Assembly (NCBI RefSeq): GCF_014218335.1 | Contig: NZ_AP023367.1 | Coordinates: 1,985,501-2,049,500 of the forward strand | Length of the DNA: 64,000 nt | Reading direction: 5' to 3' | Origin: Anaerocolumna cellulosilytica | Lineage (GTDB): Bacteria; Bacillota; Clostridia; Lachnospirales; Lachnospiraceae | Part shown: piece by piece, positions 36,728 to 46,800 of the stretch | Numbering within the stretch: the stretch's first letter is position 1 | Layout: each line of letters starts with the position of its first letter | Notes under the pieces: model-generated | What the model was told of the DNA's origin: nothing | Seen by the model: only the letters and a program-made list of their open reading frames with translations | Databases searched by the model: none | Made by a program: the position numbers and the translations under genes

Positions 36728-36760
36728 AACTGGTAAGTGGACGGGTGTCACTAACCAGTT
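36728..36760 (+). promoter_or_regulatory. Hairpin in the leader of the SAM synthetase gene
   Basis: Arms aactggtaagtg (36728-36739) and cactaaccagtt (36749-36760), one mismatch, nine-base loop gacgggtgt. No T run follows. It lies 50 bases before the metK start in a 220-base leader without ORFs. It does not match the SAM-I, SAM-II or SAM-III riboswitch consensus that I know. May be a regulatory RNA structure. Confidence 0.45.
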
Positions 36761-36809
36761 TAGCAGACCTTTTATATTAAAATAATCATGCAAAGGAAAG
36801 TGAGTTAAT

Positions 36810-38033
36810 ATGAAAAACAATTATTTATTTACATCAGAATCAGTAACGTCAGGTCACCCTGACAAAATGTGTGATATGATATCAGATGCTGTATTAGATG
36901 CGTATATTGAGCAAGATCCATACTCTAGAGTAGCTTGTGAAGTATCAGCAACAACAGGCATAGTATTAGTTATGGGAGAGATAACATCAACTGCCACAGT
37001 GAATATTTCAAAAGTAGTACGTGAAACAATTAAAGATATCGGATATATAGGTGAAAAGTTTGGGTTTAACGCAGAAACATGTGCCATTATATCAGCTATA
37101 GACAAGCAGTCAGAAGATATAAGCTTAGGAGTAAATAATTCTTTTGAGCATAGGCAGAAGGAAACAAAATGTAGTTTGTGTGACAATTGCTTAGAATCGG
37201 ATGAATATGATATAATAGGTGCAGGAGATCAAGGAATTATGTTTGGATATGCCTGTAATGAGACGGAAACCCTAATGCCGGCACCTATTTATTATGCGCA
37301 CAAAATTAGTGAAAGACTTAATATTGTTCGAAGTATGGGAATATTGGATTATTTAGGTCCGGATGGCAAGTCAATGGTAACATTCGAATACGATGGTAAT
37401 AAGCCAGTTAGAATAGATACAATCGTGGTATCTGTTCAACACCTATCAGAGATTTTGCAAGAAAAAATACATGCAGATATAAACAATTTTGTCATAGGGG
37501 AAGTAATACCAAAGAACTTGATTGATGAAAATACGAAAATATATATAAATCCTACTGGAAGATTTGTAAAAGGAGGACCTTGTGCGGATACAGGGCTAAC
37601 AGGTCGTAAGATTATTGTTGATACATATGGAGGTGTTGGCAGACATGGAGGTGGAGCATTCTCAGGAAAAGATCCTACAAAGGTAGATAGGACTGGTGCA
37701 TATGCTGCGCGTTATGTTGCAAAAAATATTGTCGCCGCCAATATTGCAGAAAAGTTCGAGGTGCAGATTGCGTATGCAATAGGTCATGCTTACCCTGTTT
37801 CAATACATGTAAATACTTTCGGAACATCCTCTATTGCTGATGATAAAATTGTGAAAATGATATATGACCTATTTGATTTAAGACCGGCGTCATTAATTAA
37901 TCAATTTAATATGAGGAAGCCAATTTATAAAAAACTTGCTGCGTATGGTCACCTTGGAAGAAATGATATTGAGACAGGTTGGGAGCAGATGAATAGAGTT
38001 AATGACATAAAAGAATACTTTCATATTAGCTAA
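36810..38033 (+). CDS. metK: S-adenosylmethionine synthetase
   Basis: 407 residues, full length. ATP-binding [16 protein letters not shown] at the start, [12 protein letters not shown] (about residue 135), [27 protein letters not shown] (split, about 280-305). Makes SAM from methionine and ATP. Compared with housekeeping enzymes it has a Cys-rich insertion ([14 protein letters not shown], about residues 118-131) just before GAGDQG. As a cluster-borne copy it probably supplies SAM for the two radical SAM enzymes, or SAM itself as a precursor. It is followed 52 bases later by a BtrH-like gene. Confidence 0.93.
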   Translation: MKNNYLFTSESVTSGHPDKMCDMISDAVLDAYIEQDPYSRVACEVSATTGIVLVMGEITSTATVNISKVVRETIKDIGYIGEKFGFNAETCAIISAIDKQSEDISLGVNNSFEHRQKETKCSLCDNCLESDEYDIIGAGDQGIMFGYACNETETLMPAPIYYAHKISERLNIVRSMGILDYLGPDGKSMVTFEYDGNKPVRIDTIVVSVQHLSEILQEKIHADINNFVIGEVIPKNLIDENTKIYINPTGRFVKGGPCADTGLTGRKIIVDTYGGVGRHGGGAFSGKDPTKVDRTGAYAARYVAKNIVAANIAEKFEVQIAYAIGHAYPVSIHVNTFGTSSIADDKIVKMIYDLFDLRPASLINQFNMRKPIYKKLAAYGHLGRNDIETGWEQMNRVNDIKEYFHIS

Positions 38034-38085
38034 ATACTAAATAACATTATGATAAAAAGCCATAAAATAGCTTACATAAGTTCAG

Positions 38086-39339
38086 ATGAAATCAAATATC
38101 AAAAACGAAAGGAATAGTGATTATTTAATGCTAAAGGAAGATATCTCTATACCGATTTATCCAACGAAAAAGATAATAGATATAAAAGCACAGAAAAAAT
38201 ACAATACTATCTTACAGATTGCATATCCTTTATGTGTTGCACTTAGAGAAGAGAAATTAATACCATGGATTTATGAAAACTACATGAAAATTTGTGGGTT
38301 TGAAGCGAAACATGATCGTTATGGAATGAATTATGATATTTATATTTATGATAATTTGTGTTATGCGAAAACTGATTTTATAGATAATAGAATCTTAAAT
38401 TATTCTTATATTGATTTAAATACGATAAATAGTATTAATAATATTAATGATTTAATATATAGAAAGATATCGGATGATTTCAATATTATCGTTTTATTAG
38501 ATGAGTATTATATCAAAGGAAGAGATGCATTTCAATCATTTCATTCTAGACATGAGTTTTTGATTTATGGATATGATTTAGAGGATGAGTTATTTTACTT
38601 AGTTGGATTTTATGATAAGATATTTACTAAATTTACTATAACCTTTGAAAGTTTTTATCTGGGATTAGCTTCAAAAGATGGTTTCAACAATGAACTTAGT
38701 TGGCTATATGATAGGGTAATGATGTTTGCTAAACCAGTTAAACCGGTGGAAGAATATCCATTTGATATTAAGATCTTTTCAGATAAATTGAACCATTATA
38801 TTGATGGTACACATGATGAGAAAGACACATATTATATTAATTTATTACTGGATGACAGTGAGAAAAAGATGTACTATGGAATTAATGTATATCTTGTATT
38901 AGATAATTATCTGAAGGATTTAACACAAAGAATATATTTGATTGATGATGAGGATTTAAAACATGCATTATATTTCATTTCGGATAGATATAAAATGTTT
39001 CATTGTTTTATGGAATATAAAAAAGGACTGCTAGAACGCCTTTATTATCTTGTTGAACAATTTAAAGTATCAGAGGAATATATTCTATGTGTTACTAGAT
39101 ATTCAGAGATTGTAGATGTATTTGCTTCTTTATGTAATAAGTATATAAAACTTACATTGAGATTAAAAGATTATCCTTATGCAAACTTTAGAAAATATTT
39201 TTCGGATATCATGAATGAAATCAAAGAAGTATCAAATAGCTGTTATATGAAAGAAAAGGTGATTTTAAAAGAAATATATCATTATATTTATAATTTCAAT
39301 AATAGCAAGGTATGTGGAAGCGAAAAAACCGATGTTTGA
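38086..39339 (+). CDS. BtrH-like protein 2 (papain/C39-like fold, divergent)
   Basis: 417 residues; the start is uncertain (an ATG at 38128 has aaagga 15 bases upstream). Central segment FNIIVLLDEYYIKGRDAF, then RHEFLIYGYDLEDELFYLVGFYDK (about 145-185), aligns with the H-x-x-L-I-Y-G-Y-D block of the proteins at 48370 and 60990. A Cys occurs in IAYPLCVALREE (about residue 50), not in the D-C-F-x-x-S/Q context of the other two. The C-terminal 180 residues are helical. Shares a unit with metK and ends at a terminator. Possibly an acyl- or peptidyl-transferase, or a scaffold if inactive. Confidence 0.5.
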   Translation: MKSNIKNERNSDYLMLKEDISIPIYPTKKIIDIKAQKKYNTILQIAYPLCVALREEKLIPWIYENYMKICGFEAKHDRYGMNYDIYIYDNLCYAKTDFIDNRILNYSYIDLNTINSINNINDLIYRKISDDFNIIVLLDEYYIKGRDAFQSFHSRHEFLIYGYDLEDELFYLVGFYDKIFTKFTITFESFYLGLASKDGFNNELSWLYDRVMMFAKPVKPVEEYPFDIKIFSDKLNHYIDGTHDEKDTYYINLLLDDSEKKMYYGINVYLVLDNYLKDLTQRIYLIDDEDLKHALYFISDRYKMFHCFMEYKKGLLERLYYLVEQFKVSEEYILCVTRYSEIVDVFASLCNKYIKLTLRLKDYPYANFRKYFSDIMNEIKEVSNSCYMKEKVILKEIYHYIYNFNNSKVCGSEKTDV

Positions 39340-39420
39340 AGGACAGCAGATAAAACAAATGAACAATAAAATGGAATTTTTACTTGGTCCAAAAGACTTC
39401 TAGGCGAATGTAAAAAAGAG

Positions 39421-39461
39421 ATACCGCAATTACAGTTAGTATACTGGTTGCGGTATTTTTA
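39421..39461 (+). terminator. Terminator after BtrH-like gene 2
   Basis: Arms ataccgcaa (39421-39429) and ttgcggtat (39448-39456) followed by ttttat. Confidence 0.88.
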
Positions 39462-39688
39462 TATAAGTGATTGAATTGGTACTTACTTAGTAAGTTAAAT
39501 GTGTGATGCTATTACTAATGGTCTTAAAAGAGTGAACTGAATATGCAAAAAGGACGGTATGATTCGGTTTGTTTAGCTTCATACGAGAATAAACGCTTGT
39601 AGTTTATAATTATGAAACCAATGAAAAAGAACAATAGCGTGTTTTTATATATATAGGTGCAGGGTAAAATGAATGCATGTTTAAAACC

Positions 39689-39776
39689 TGTTTCGGCGGT
39701 ATAAAACTAGTAAGAAAATAATCAAATAAAGAAGAATCTGCGAGCCGGCCGGTATCGTAATGGCAAAGCCTTGCCA
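39689..39776 (+). ncRNA. Repeated intergenic element, copy A (candidate structured RNA)
   Basis: Lies in the 500-base gap 39340-39894. Shares tgtttcggcg, then after about 40 variable bases tgcgagc, ggtatcgtaatggc, aagccttgc and at with copy B at 60878-60962, in the same order and spacing. The 3' part folds as aatggcaa / ttgccatt around agcc; the one-base changes c/t and a/g between copies keep or nearly keep pairing. It precedes the DAHP synthase-peptidase-NRPS unit by about 120 bases. Not recognised as any riboswitch class I know. Confidence 0.6.
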
Positions 39777-39894
39777 TTTTATAAAAAAAGAAAGGGTGTA
39801 AAGATTGATTACTTCTGCCTTGGTTTAAATAGGGTACAAAATGCAGTTGTATTCGCTTGTCAGGTTAATAATAGTGTTGAGAGATAAGTATTAT

Positions 39895-40671
39895 ATGAAT
39901 AATAAGCAAATGATTCGTGAAATATTGGGTATTAATTCCCCAATCATGATAGCTGGTCCTTGTGCAGTAGAAAACTTTGATATGATGGAAAAAATTACAG
40001 ATACTTTGGTTAGAAAAGGAATTAGAGCAATCAGAGCAGGTGCATTTAAACCACGGACATCTCCTGAAGATTTTCAGGGATTGGGTATAGAAGGTTTAAA
40101 AATTCTCAATCAAATTCGAAAGAAGTACAATGTAAAAATAGTTTCAGAAATCGTAGATGCAAAATATATTGATATCATGTACGAAAACATCGATGTTTTT
40201 CAAGTGGGTACAAGAAATATGTACAATTACGAGCTTTTAAAGGAATTGGGAAAAACCAACATTCCAGTTATTCTAAAAAGAGGTATGTGTGCCAAGATTG
40301 ATGAATTTATAAGTGCTGCAAATTATATATTACAGGGTGGAAATAAAAATATAATATTATGCGAAAGGGGTATACGTTCTTTTGATCAAAGTACTCGTAA
40401 TGTATTAGATTTATCTTGTATAGCAATTATTAAAAGTGAAACAAAATTCCCAATTATTGCAGATATCAGCCATTCATTAGGAAGAAAAGATATTTATCTG
40501 CCTGTCGCTAAGGCTGTACTTGCAGCCGGTGCGGATGGAATTATGGTTGAGGTACATAATAATCCAGAAAAGGCTTTATCTGATTCAAAACAACAGTTGA
40601 GTTTAAAGGAATTTGAAAAATTCTATAATGAGTTATTTAGTTCAGCTAATGATGCTGACGGATATCTGTGA
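39895..40671 (+). CDS. aroF: 3-deoxy-7-phosphoheptulonate (DAHP) synthase, type I beta
   Basis: 258 residues from the ATG at 39895; an ATG at 39841 would add a hydrophobic stretch without a ribosome site. Motifs: IMIAGPCAVENFD, IRAGAFKPRTSPEDFQGLG, VQVGTRNMYNYELL-like FQVGTRNM, VILKRGM, ILCERGIRSFD, IIADISHSLGRKD and GADGIMVEVHNNPEKALSD. It lacks the N-terminal ferredoxin-like regulatory domain, so is probably feedback-insensitive. Condenses PEP and erythrose-4-phosphate, the entry to the shikimate pathway. Within the cluster it suggests a chorismate-derived building block; the transketolase at the right edge could provide erythrose-4-phosphate. Confidence 0.9.
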   Translation: MNNKQMIREILGINSPIMIAGPCAVENFDMMEKITDTLVRKGIRAIRAGAFKPRTSPEDFQGLGIEGLKILNQIRKKYNVKIVSEIVDAKYIDIMYENIDVFQVGTRNMYNYELLKELGKTNIPVILKRGMCAKIDEFISAANYILQGGNKNIILCERGIRSFDQSTRNVLDLSCIAIIKSETKFPIIADISHSLGRKDIYLPVAKAVLAAGADGIMVEVHNNPEKALSDSKQQLSLKEFEKFYNELFSSANDADGYL

Positions 40672-40735
40672 CACAAAGTCGATTCTATGATTAAGAAAAA
40701 TGAATAAACAATTATTTACAAGGAGGAAAATAATT

Positions 40736-43700
40736 TTGAAAAAATTACTGATATTGTTGATTTTGATTACTTTGTTAATACCATCATCGAATGTTCTTGC
40801 AGAAGATACAGAAATAGGTGTAACCGAATATATGAATGATTTAGACAGCCTAGTACAGAAAGCACTTAATAAGTCAGATACACCTGGAGCGTCCATCGCC
40901 ATTGTTACAAAAGATGGAATTCAATTCAAAACATATGGTTATGCGGATATAGCTGATGGGATAAAGGTTTCCGAAGATACTTTATTTGAACTTGGTTCAA
41001 TGAGTAAAGCGTTTACCGCATTAGGAATTTTATACTTAGAACAGGAGGGAAGCCTAAATTTAACTGACAATATAAAAGAGTATATCCCATGGCTTACGCT
41101 TAATTTTGTAGGTGACTATAAAGGGCAGAAAATTGCTGGTGAAGTACCGGTAACAATTGAAAATGTGTTATATCAGACAACCGGGATTCCATTTCAAACA
41201 ATCGGAAATATACCGGAAGGAACCTCGGAGGATATGCTTGAAAAAACCATTCGTACACTAGATGGGATAAACCTTGATTTTTATCCTGGTACAAAATATT
41301 CCTATGCTACAATTAATTATGATATATTAGGGTTGATTATTCAAAAGATTTCCGGTCAAAGTTATGAAAGTTTTGTTACTGAAAAAATATTAAATCCTTT
41401 AGGCTTAAATCATACTTATTTAGATAAAGAACAGGCGTCCCAAACTGGAAAATTCGCTAAGGGTTATAAAACAGAATTTTTTAGCGCAAGGGAATACGCT
41501 GCTCCTACATACAGAGGAAATACACCAGCAGGGTATGCCATCTCATCAGCAAATGATATGGCACGTTGGCTTGGTATTCAGATGGGGCTGATAGAGATAC
41601 CAGAAACATATAAGGAACTCATACAAAAATCACATATTGGTGATAATACAGTAGCTTCATCAGGAGAGTTTTATTATGCTCCAGGATGGAGTGTACATAT
41701 TAGAGGTGAATCCATAGTACATGGTGGTTCTAATCCAAATTATTCTTCGTTGATCGAAATTAACAATGAAAAAAATATTGGTATATGTATATTAACGAAC
41801 CAAAATTCGAATGCTGCAAATTATGTGTCTGAAAATTTCTTCAATATATTATATCAACGAGATATTACAAAATATAAACCGGATACTTATCAATATTTGG
41901 ATTTGATTTTTTCAATCCTCTGTATAGGTTCTCTGATTTTTGTAGTATTTTTTTTCATTTTATTAGTAATAGCTATTAAAGATATTATCAAAAAAATAAG
42001 GATTAGAGAAAAATTAAGAAAAGCAAAGGTGGCAGGATTACTGCTTGCCATACCAATCATGATTTTCTTTGGTTACTGCATTTATTATCTTCCTAATATA
42101 CTGTTATCAAGATTGCCGTGGAAGACAGTAAATATATGGGGTTCTAGAAGTGTTATGTATGGTAGCGTAGCCACATTTTTTGCAGGAATAATATTTTTTA
42201 TCTATGTATTAGTAACCTTTAATTACCCTAAAAAGAATGAAAAAAATTATTTTGCATTAATTCCATTATCAATTCTGAATGGTTTGACTAGCGCATTAAT
42301 TATATTTACGATTAACGAATCTTTTAATAGGAATCTTGAGTATTCAAAAGAATTATTAATCTATTTTATTTTTTCCCTTATATTTTTTGTTTATACAATC
42401 AAGCTGGTACAAGGTAGATTGATTGTTATTACAAATGAAATGATGTATGAGAAACGGATGAATATGATAAATAAAATATTAAGCTCATCTTTTCAGACAA
42501 TTGAAAGTGTAGGAGTTGAAAGAATTTATTCAGGATTGAATAATGATATAGGTGCCATATCTAAGATTCCGAATATTGTCGTAAGCTTTGCATCGAATTT
42601 CTTGACGGTTATATTTTGCATTGCGTACCTTTTATCAAATAGTTTTGCAGCATTTGTTGCTTCAATTAGTATTATTGTACTAAATTTTTGTGTCAGCATT
42701 ATAACAAGCCGCATTGCAACTAAATTTTGGGAACAGAATAGAGATATTCAAGATATTTACTTTGGGCAAATGCACGATTTAGTCTATGGATTTAAAGAAT
42801 TAGTTTTGAGTAAATTAAGAAAAGCAGATTTTAGAAGTGATATGGAAGAGTATTCAAAAAAATCAAGAGACTTATCCACACAGGCAGACATAAAGTTTTT
42901 AAATTTTAGTATATATAACACTCTTATGTTTAATATTATTTTTGGTATTGTTGTTTTTGTTTTCCCATTATTTATTATTGGGATTCAAGTGAATGATTTA
43001 CGTGAAACCTTGTTTATGGTATTTTACTTGCTTGGGCCATTTCGTGTTATGATGGGCTTTATTCCGGCAATTACACAAGTTCGAATTAATTATAATAGAA
43101 TTAATAACTTGATTTCTGATTTAGAAAATGTATCTTCAAAGGAATGTAAGAAAATAACAACAGTAAATTTAGACAAAAAGAAAATAAATATAAAATTTGA
43201 CAATGCTTTTTATAGTTATATAGTGAAAAATGAAGATACGAATGAGGAAGGTGTGGAATTTACCTTAGGGCCTGTTAATATGGAAATGAATACTGGAGAG
43301 ATCATTTATATTACAGGTGGAAACGGAAGCGGTAAATCAACATTAGGAAGGCTTTTAAGTGGTTTATATGCACCACAAAGTGGAAGTGTCAAACTAAATG
43401 GTGAAATGTGCAATAGGTTGGATTTGAATGAATGTTTTTCTGCTGTTTTTAGTGATTTTCATTTGTTTAAAAAACTTTATGGAGTGGATATTTCATCAAA
43501 CAAACATGAAATAGATGAATTACTTAAAATGATGATGTTAGATAAGAAAGTAGAAATGAATGAATACGGTGAATTTAAATCACTAAATTTATCAACAGGT
43601 CAGAAAAAAAGACTTGCCTATATTGTTTGCTGCCTTGAGGACAAACCGTTTATGCTCTTTGATGAGTGGGCGGCAGAACAAGATCCTGAATTCAGACATT

Positions 43701-43852
43701 ACTTTTATACGGAATTATTGCCATTATTAAAGCAGAAAGGAAAGGGCATTATTATAATTACACATGACGACCGTTATTTTAATCTGGCAGATAAGATGAT
43801 TAAATTGGAACGAGGGGAGATCATAGAAAATGAATGTTCATCCACTATCTAA
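40736..43852 (+). CDS. S12-family prodrug peptidase fused to a cyclic-peptide ABC exporter (ZmaM-like)
   Basis: 1038 residues from a TTG at 40736 that has aggagg nine bases upstream; the ATG at 40700 has none. Signal peptide LLILLILITLLIPSSNVLA; beta-lactamase-fold serine peptidase with ELGSMSKAF (Ser88, Lys91), PGTKYSYATINY (Tyr190) and VHGGSNP; then three membrane helices (about 390-500); then a further membrane domain and an ABC ATPase with GGNGSGKST (about 860), LSTGQKKRLAY and FDEWAAEQDPEFR, the SyrD/PvdE-type exporter signature. This layout is that of ZmaM-like proteins, which export N-acyl-D-Asn prodrugs and cut off the acyl-D-Asn outside. The YxN motif reads YAT. The gene overlaps the Asn-type C-A-PCP-E gene by 23 bases. 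Confidence 0.88.
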   Translation: MKKLLILLILITLLIPSSNVLAEDTEIGVTEYMNDLDSLVQKALNKSDTPGASIAIVTKDGIQFKTYGYADIADGIKVSEDTLFELGSMSKAFTALGILYLEQEGSLNLTDNIKEYIPWLTLNFVGDYKGQKIAGEVPVTIENVLYQTTGIPFQTIGNIPEGTSEDMLEKTIRTLDGINLDFYPGTKYSYATINYDILGLIIQKISGQSYESFVTEKILNPLGLNHTYLDKEQASQTGKFAKGYKTEFFSAREYAAPTYRGNTPAGYAISSANDMARWLGIQMGLIEIPETYKELIQKSHIGDNTVASSGEFYYAPGWSVHIRGESIVHGGSNPNYSSLIEINNEKNIGICILTNQNSNAANYVSENFFNILYQRDITKYKPDTYQYLDLIFSILCIGSLIFVVFFFILLVIAIKDIIKKIRIREKLRKAKVAGLLLAIPIMIFFGYCIYYLPNILLSRLPWKTVNIWGSRSVMYGSVATFFAGIIFFIYVLVTFNYPKKNEKNYFALIPLSILNGLTSALIIFTINESFNRNLEYSKELLIYFIFSLIFFVYTIKLVQGRLIVITNEMMYEKRMNMINKILSSSFQTIESVGVERIYSGLNNDIGAISKIPNIVVSFASNFLTVIFCIAYLLSNSFAAFVASISIIVLNFCVSIITSRIATKFWEQNRDIQDIYFGQMHDLVYGFKELVLSKLRKADFRSDMEEYSKKSRDLSTQADIKFLNFSIYNTLMFNIIFGIVVFVFPLFIIGIQVNDLRETLFMVFYLLGPFRVMMGFIPAITQVRINYNRINNLISDLENVSSKECKKITTVNLDKKKINIKFDNAFYSYIVKNEDTNEEGVEFTLGPVNMEMNTGEIIYITGGNGSGKSTLGRLLSGLYAPQSGSVKLNGEMCNRLDLNECFSAVFSDFHLFKKLYGVDISSNKHEIDELLKMMMLDKKVEMNEYGEFKSLNLSTGQKKRLAYIVCCLEDKPFMLFDEWAAEQDPEFRHYFYTELLPLLKQKGKGIIIITHDDRYFNLADKMIKLERGEIIENECSSTI

Positions 43853-46800
43853 TGCACAAAAAAGAATATGGTTTACCCAAAAAAAATATGAGAACTCATC
43901 TTTATTCAATATCGGTGGCATGGTGAAAATAAATGGAAATGTTGATGTTCTTGCATTAAAACAAGCCATTTCTAATACAATCTTACATAATCCAGCTCTA
44001 AAACTAAGGCTTATTGAAAAAAATAATGAGATTTATCAATATATATCTTCGGAAACAGGTATTGTTGATTTTATTGATTTCTCTTGTGAAAAAGAAGAAG
44101 AAAAAGCTTTTATGGAATGGTATGATGAGCAAGCTAAGACCCCTTTTAAAATGATTAATTGTCCCTTATATTATTTTTCAATCTTTAAAATTTCTGACAA
44201 TAAAACGGGTTATTTTATTAAACTTCATCATATTATAGCGGACGGTTGGTCTATTCAATTGCTAACAGATCAAATCACAAATGAATACGAAAATGTTATT
44301 ATGAAACATTGTGAGAATGATGAAAGAAATACATATTTCATAGAAGAAAAACCCTCTTACATCAATTTCGTATACAATGAAGAATCCCAGTCAAAGCATA
44401 TGGATAAGGCAAAAAAATATTGGAATGAGATGTACTCTAAGATGCCGGAGTTATCCTCAGTTCCATGTACAAACTTAAATGGTCAGAGAATGTCTTTTAT
44501 TCCAGACGATTCTATGCAAGTAAAAATAGAACAATACATAAAGAAGCAAAAAATATCACTTAATACCTTTCTTATTTTTATTTATATCCTATACAGCTAC
44601 AAGAAATCAGGAACCAAAGATATCATAATAGGTATGCCTTTGCTCGGAAGAAAAGGAAAGGTAGAAAGGCAAACCTTTGGAACATTTACAAATACTATGC
44701 CATACCGATATGTCATTGATAAAAAAGAGAAGTTGGTTGATATACTAAAAAACATATCTATAGATTTAAAAAATAATTTGCGTTATCAAAACTATCCCTA
44801 TAATTTATTACATAGTGAATTACGGTTAGCTGAAAATGGAATAGGAAGTTTATATAATATATGTGTTAATTACTATAATACAGATATTAATACCACTTTT
44901 GGAGGATTCAAGGTAGAAAATAAGGAGTTTTATAACGGACAACAAGAATATGCGCTTCAAATCATTATTAGGCACTGGAATAATATTAAACTACAACTTG
45001 ACTTTGATTTCCAGACCGACTTATTTTCGGAGAAGCAAATAAAGGATATGTACCAACAATTTATTATTTTGATGAATCAAGTAATTCTTAATGATAGCAA
45101 TAAGGTTGGCGATTTGTTTCTAATAGATGATGAAGATAAGGTAAAAATTATAGATACCTTAAATCAAACGGGAAAGGTCTACCCAAAAGATAAAACATGG
45201 TTCGCTTTTTTTCATAAAATAGTGCACCAAAAACCAGACAATATTGCTATCTCCCAAAGAAAGGAGTCTATTACCTATCAAGAACTTGACCGCTTTTCGA
45301 ATAGAATAGCCAATACTATGATTCTTGCTGGAGTAAAAAAGGGGGATGTAGTGGCAGTTCTTCCTGAATATGATATTCAAAGTATAGCAATAATTGTTGC
45401 AATTATGAAGTGTGGAGGCGTATACCTCCCAATAGACATTCATTTTCCAATTGGTAGAGTCAATGAGATATTGCATAATTCAGACGCAGATTTTTTAATT
45501 GCTAAAGAAAATCATAGTAATTTCAGAGGCAGATTTTTTTCCTATAGAGAGTTATTATCTGACTCTAGCAATAATGAAACCATAAACTGCTGTGAAGCAT
45601 CGGACATCGCATATATCATATATACATCCGGTTCAACGGGTACGCCGAAAGGGGTAATGATTACTCACAGTAATTTTATGAATTATTTGTGTTGGGCAAA
45701 AGAAAGCTACATAAAACTAGATAAAGAGATATTCGCACTTTATTCTTCCTTTTCTTTTGATTTTACTATGACTTCTATCTTTTTACCATTGATTAGCGGT
45801 AATGAGATTCGGATTTACAATAATATGAAGGAAGATAATATTTTTAAGGAAATTATAGAAGAAAACAAAGCTACAATCTTAAAATTAACACCATCGCATA
45901 TAACACTAATTCAAGATATAAAAATAATGGATTCTAGTATTCATACATTTATTGTAGGTGGAGAAAATCTTAAAACCATTGTATGCGAGCAGTTATCTTG
46001 CAGGTTTAATAATAAGGTGAACATATACAACGAATACGGTCCTACTGAAACGACCATCGGATGTATGATTTATCTTTATGACAAAGATAAATCAGAATCC
46101 ATTCCTATTGGAAAACCAATTGCTAATACAACTATCTATATACTTGATCAAGACATGAAACCGGTACCAAACAACACATTAGGAGAAATTTACATTGGCG
46201 GGGCTGGTGTTTCTAAGGGATATTATCGTTCAAGTAAAGAAACCTGTAAACGATTTCTCCAAAGTCCTTATAGGAAAGATGAAATTATATATAAAACTGG
46301 AGACAGAGCATACCGTGATGATACCGGTAATATTATTTTTTCCGGAAGATTGGATAATGAAATAAAAATGCGTGGTAATCGGATTAATATTTCTGAGATT
46401 GAGCAGAAAATCTTATTAAGCAACATAGTGAAGGATGTTTTTGTTAAAACATTTCAAAATAAAAATGATACTTTACAGTTATGTGCTTATATTATACCAA
46501 ATGATTTATTTGACATCCACAAACTGTGCGATTATTTGAAAGAACACCTTCCAAGTTATATGATACCTTATTATTTTTCAACGCTAGATAAGTTTCCACT
46601 TACATTTAACGGGAAAATAAATGTAAATAAGCTGCCGGAACCATTAATGCCATTAAAAAAATTAAATATAAATAAAAGTATAAAGGCACATGAAATATTA
46701 TTGAATGTGGTAAAAGATATTGTTAATGAAAATAGCACATTAGAAGATAACTTTTACGCCCTTGGGGGAGATTCAATAAAAGCAATACAATTATCTTCCC

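Noticed and set aside
36591-36809. SAM riboswitch before metK
   Set aside because: No SAM-I style K-turn and core, and no SAM-II or SAM-III consensus could be read; only a simple hairpin is visible.
39332-39403. 23-codon ORF after BtrH-like gene 2, before a terminator (similar in position to the 18-codon ORF)
   Set aside because: It starts inside the preceding stop region with no good ribosome site, and its sequence is unlike the other tiny ORF.
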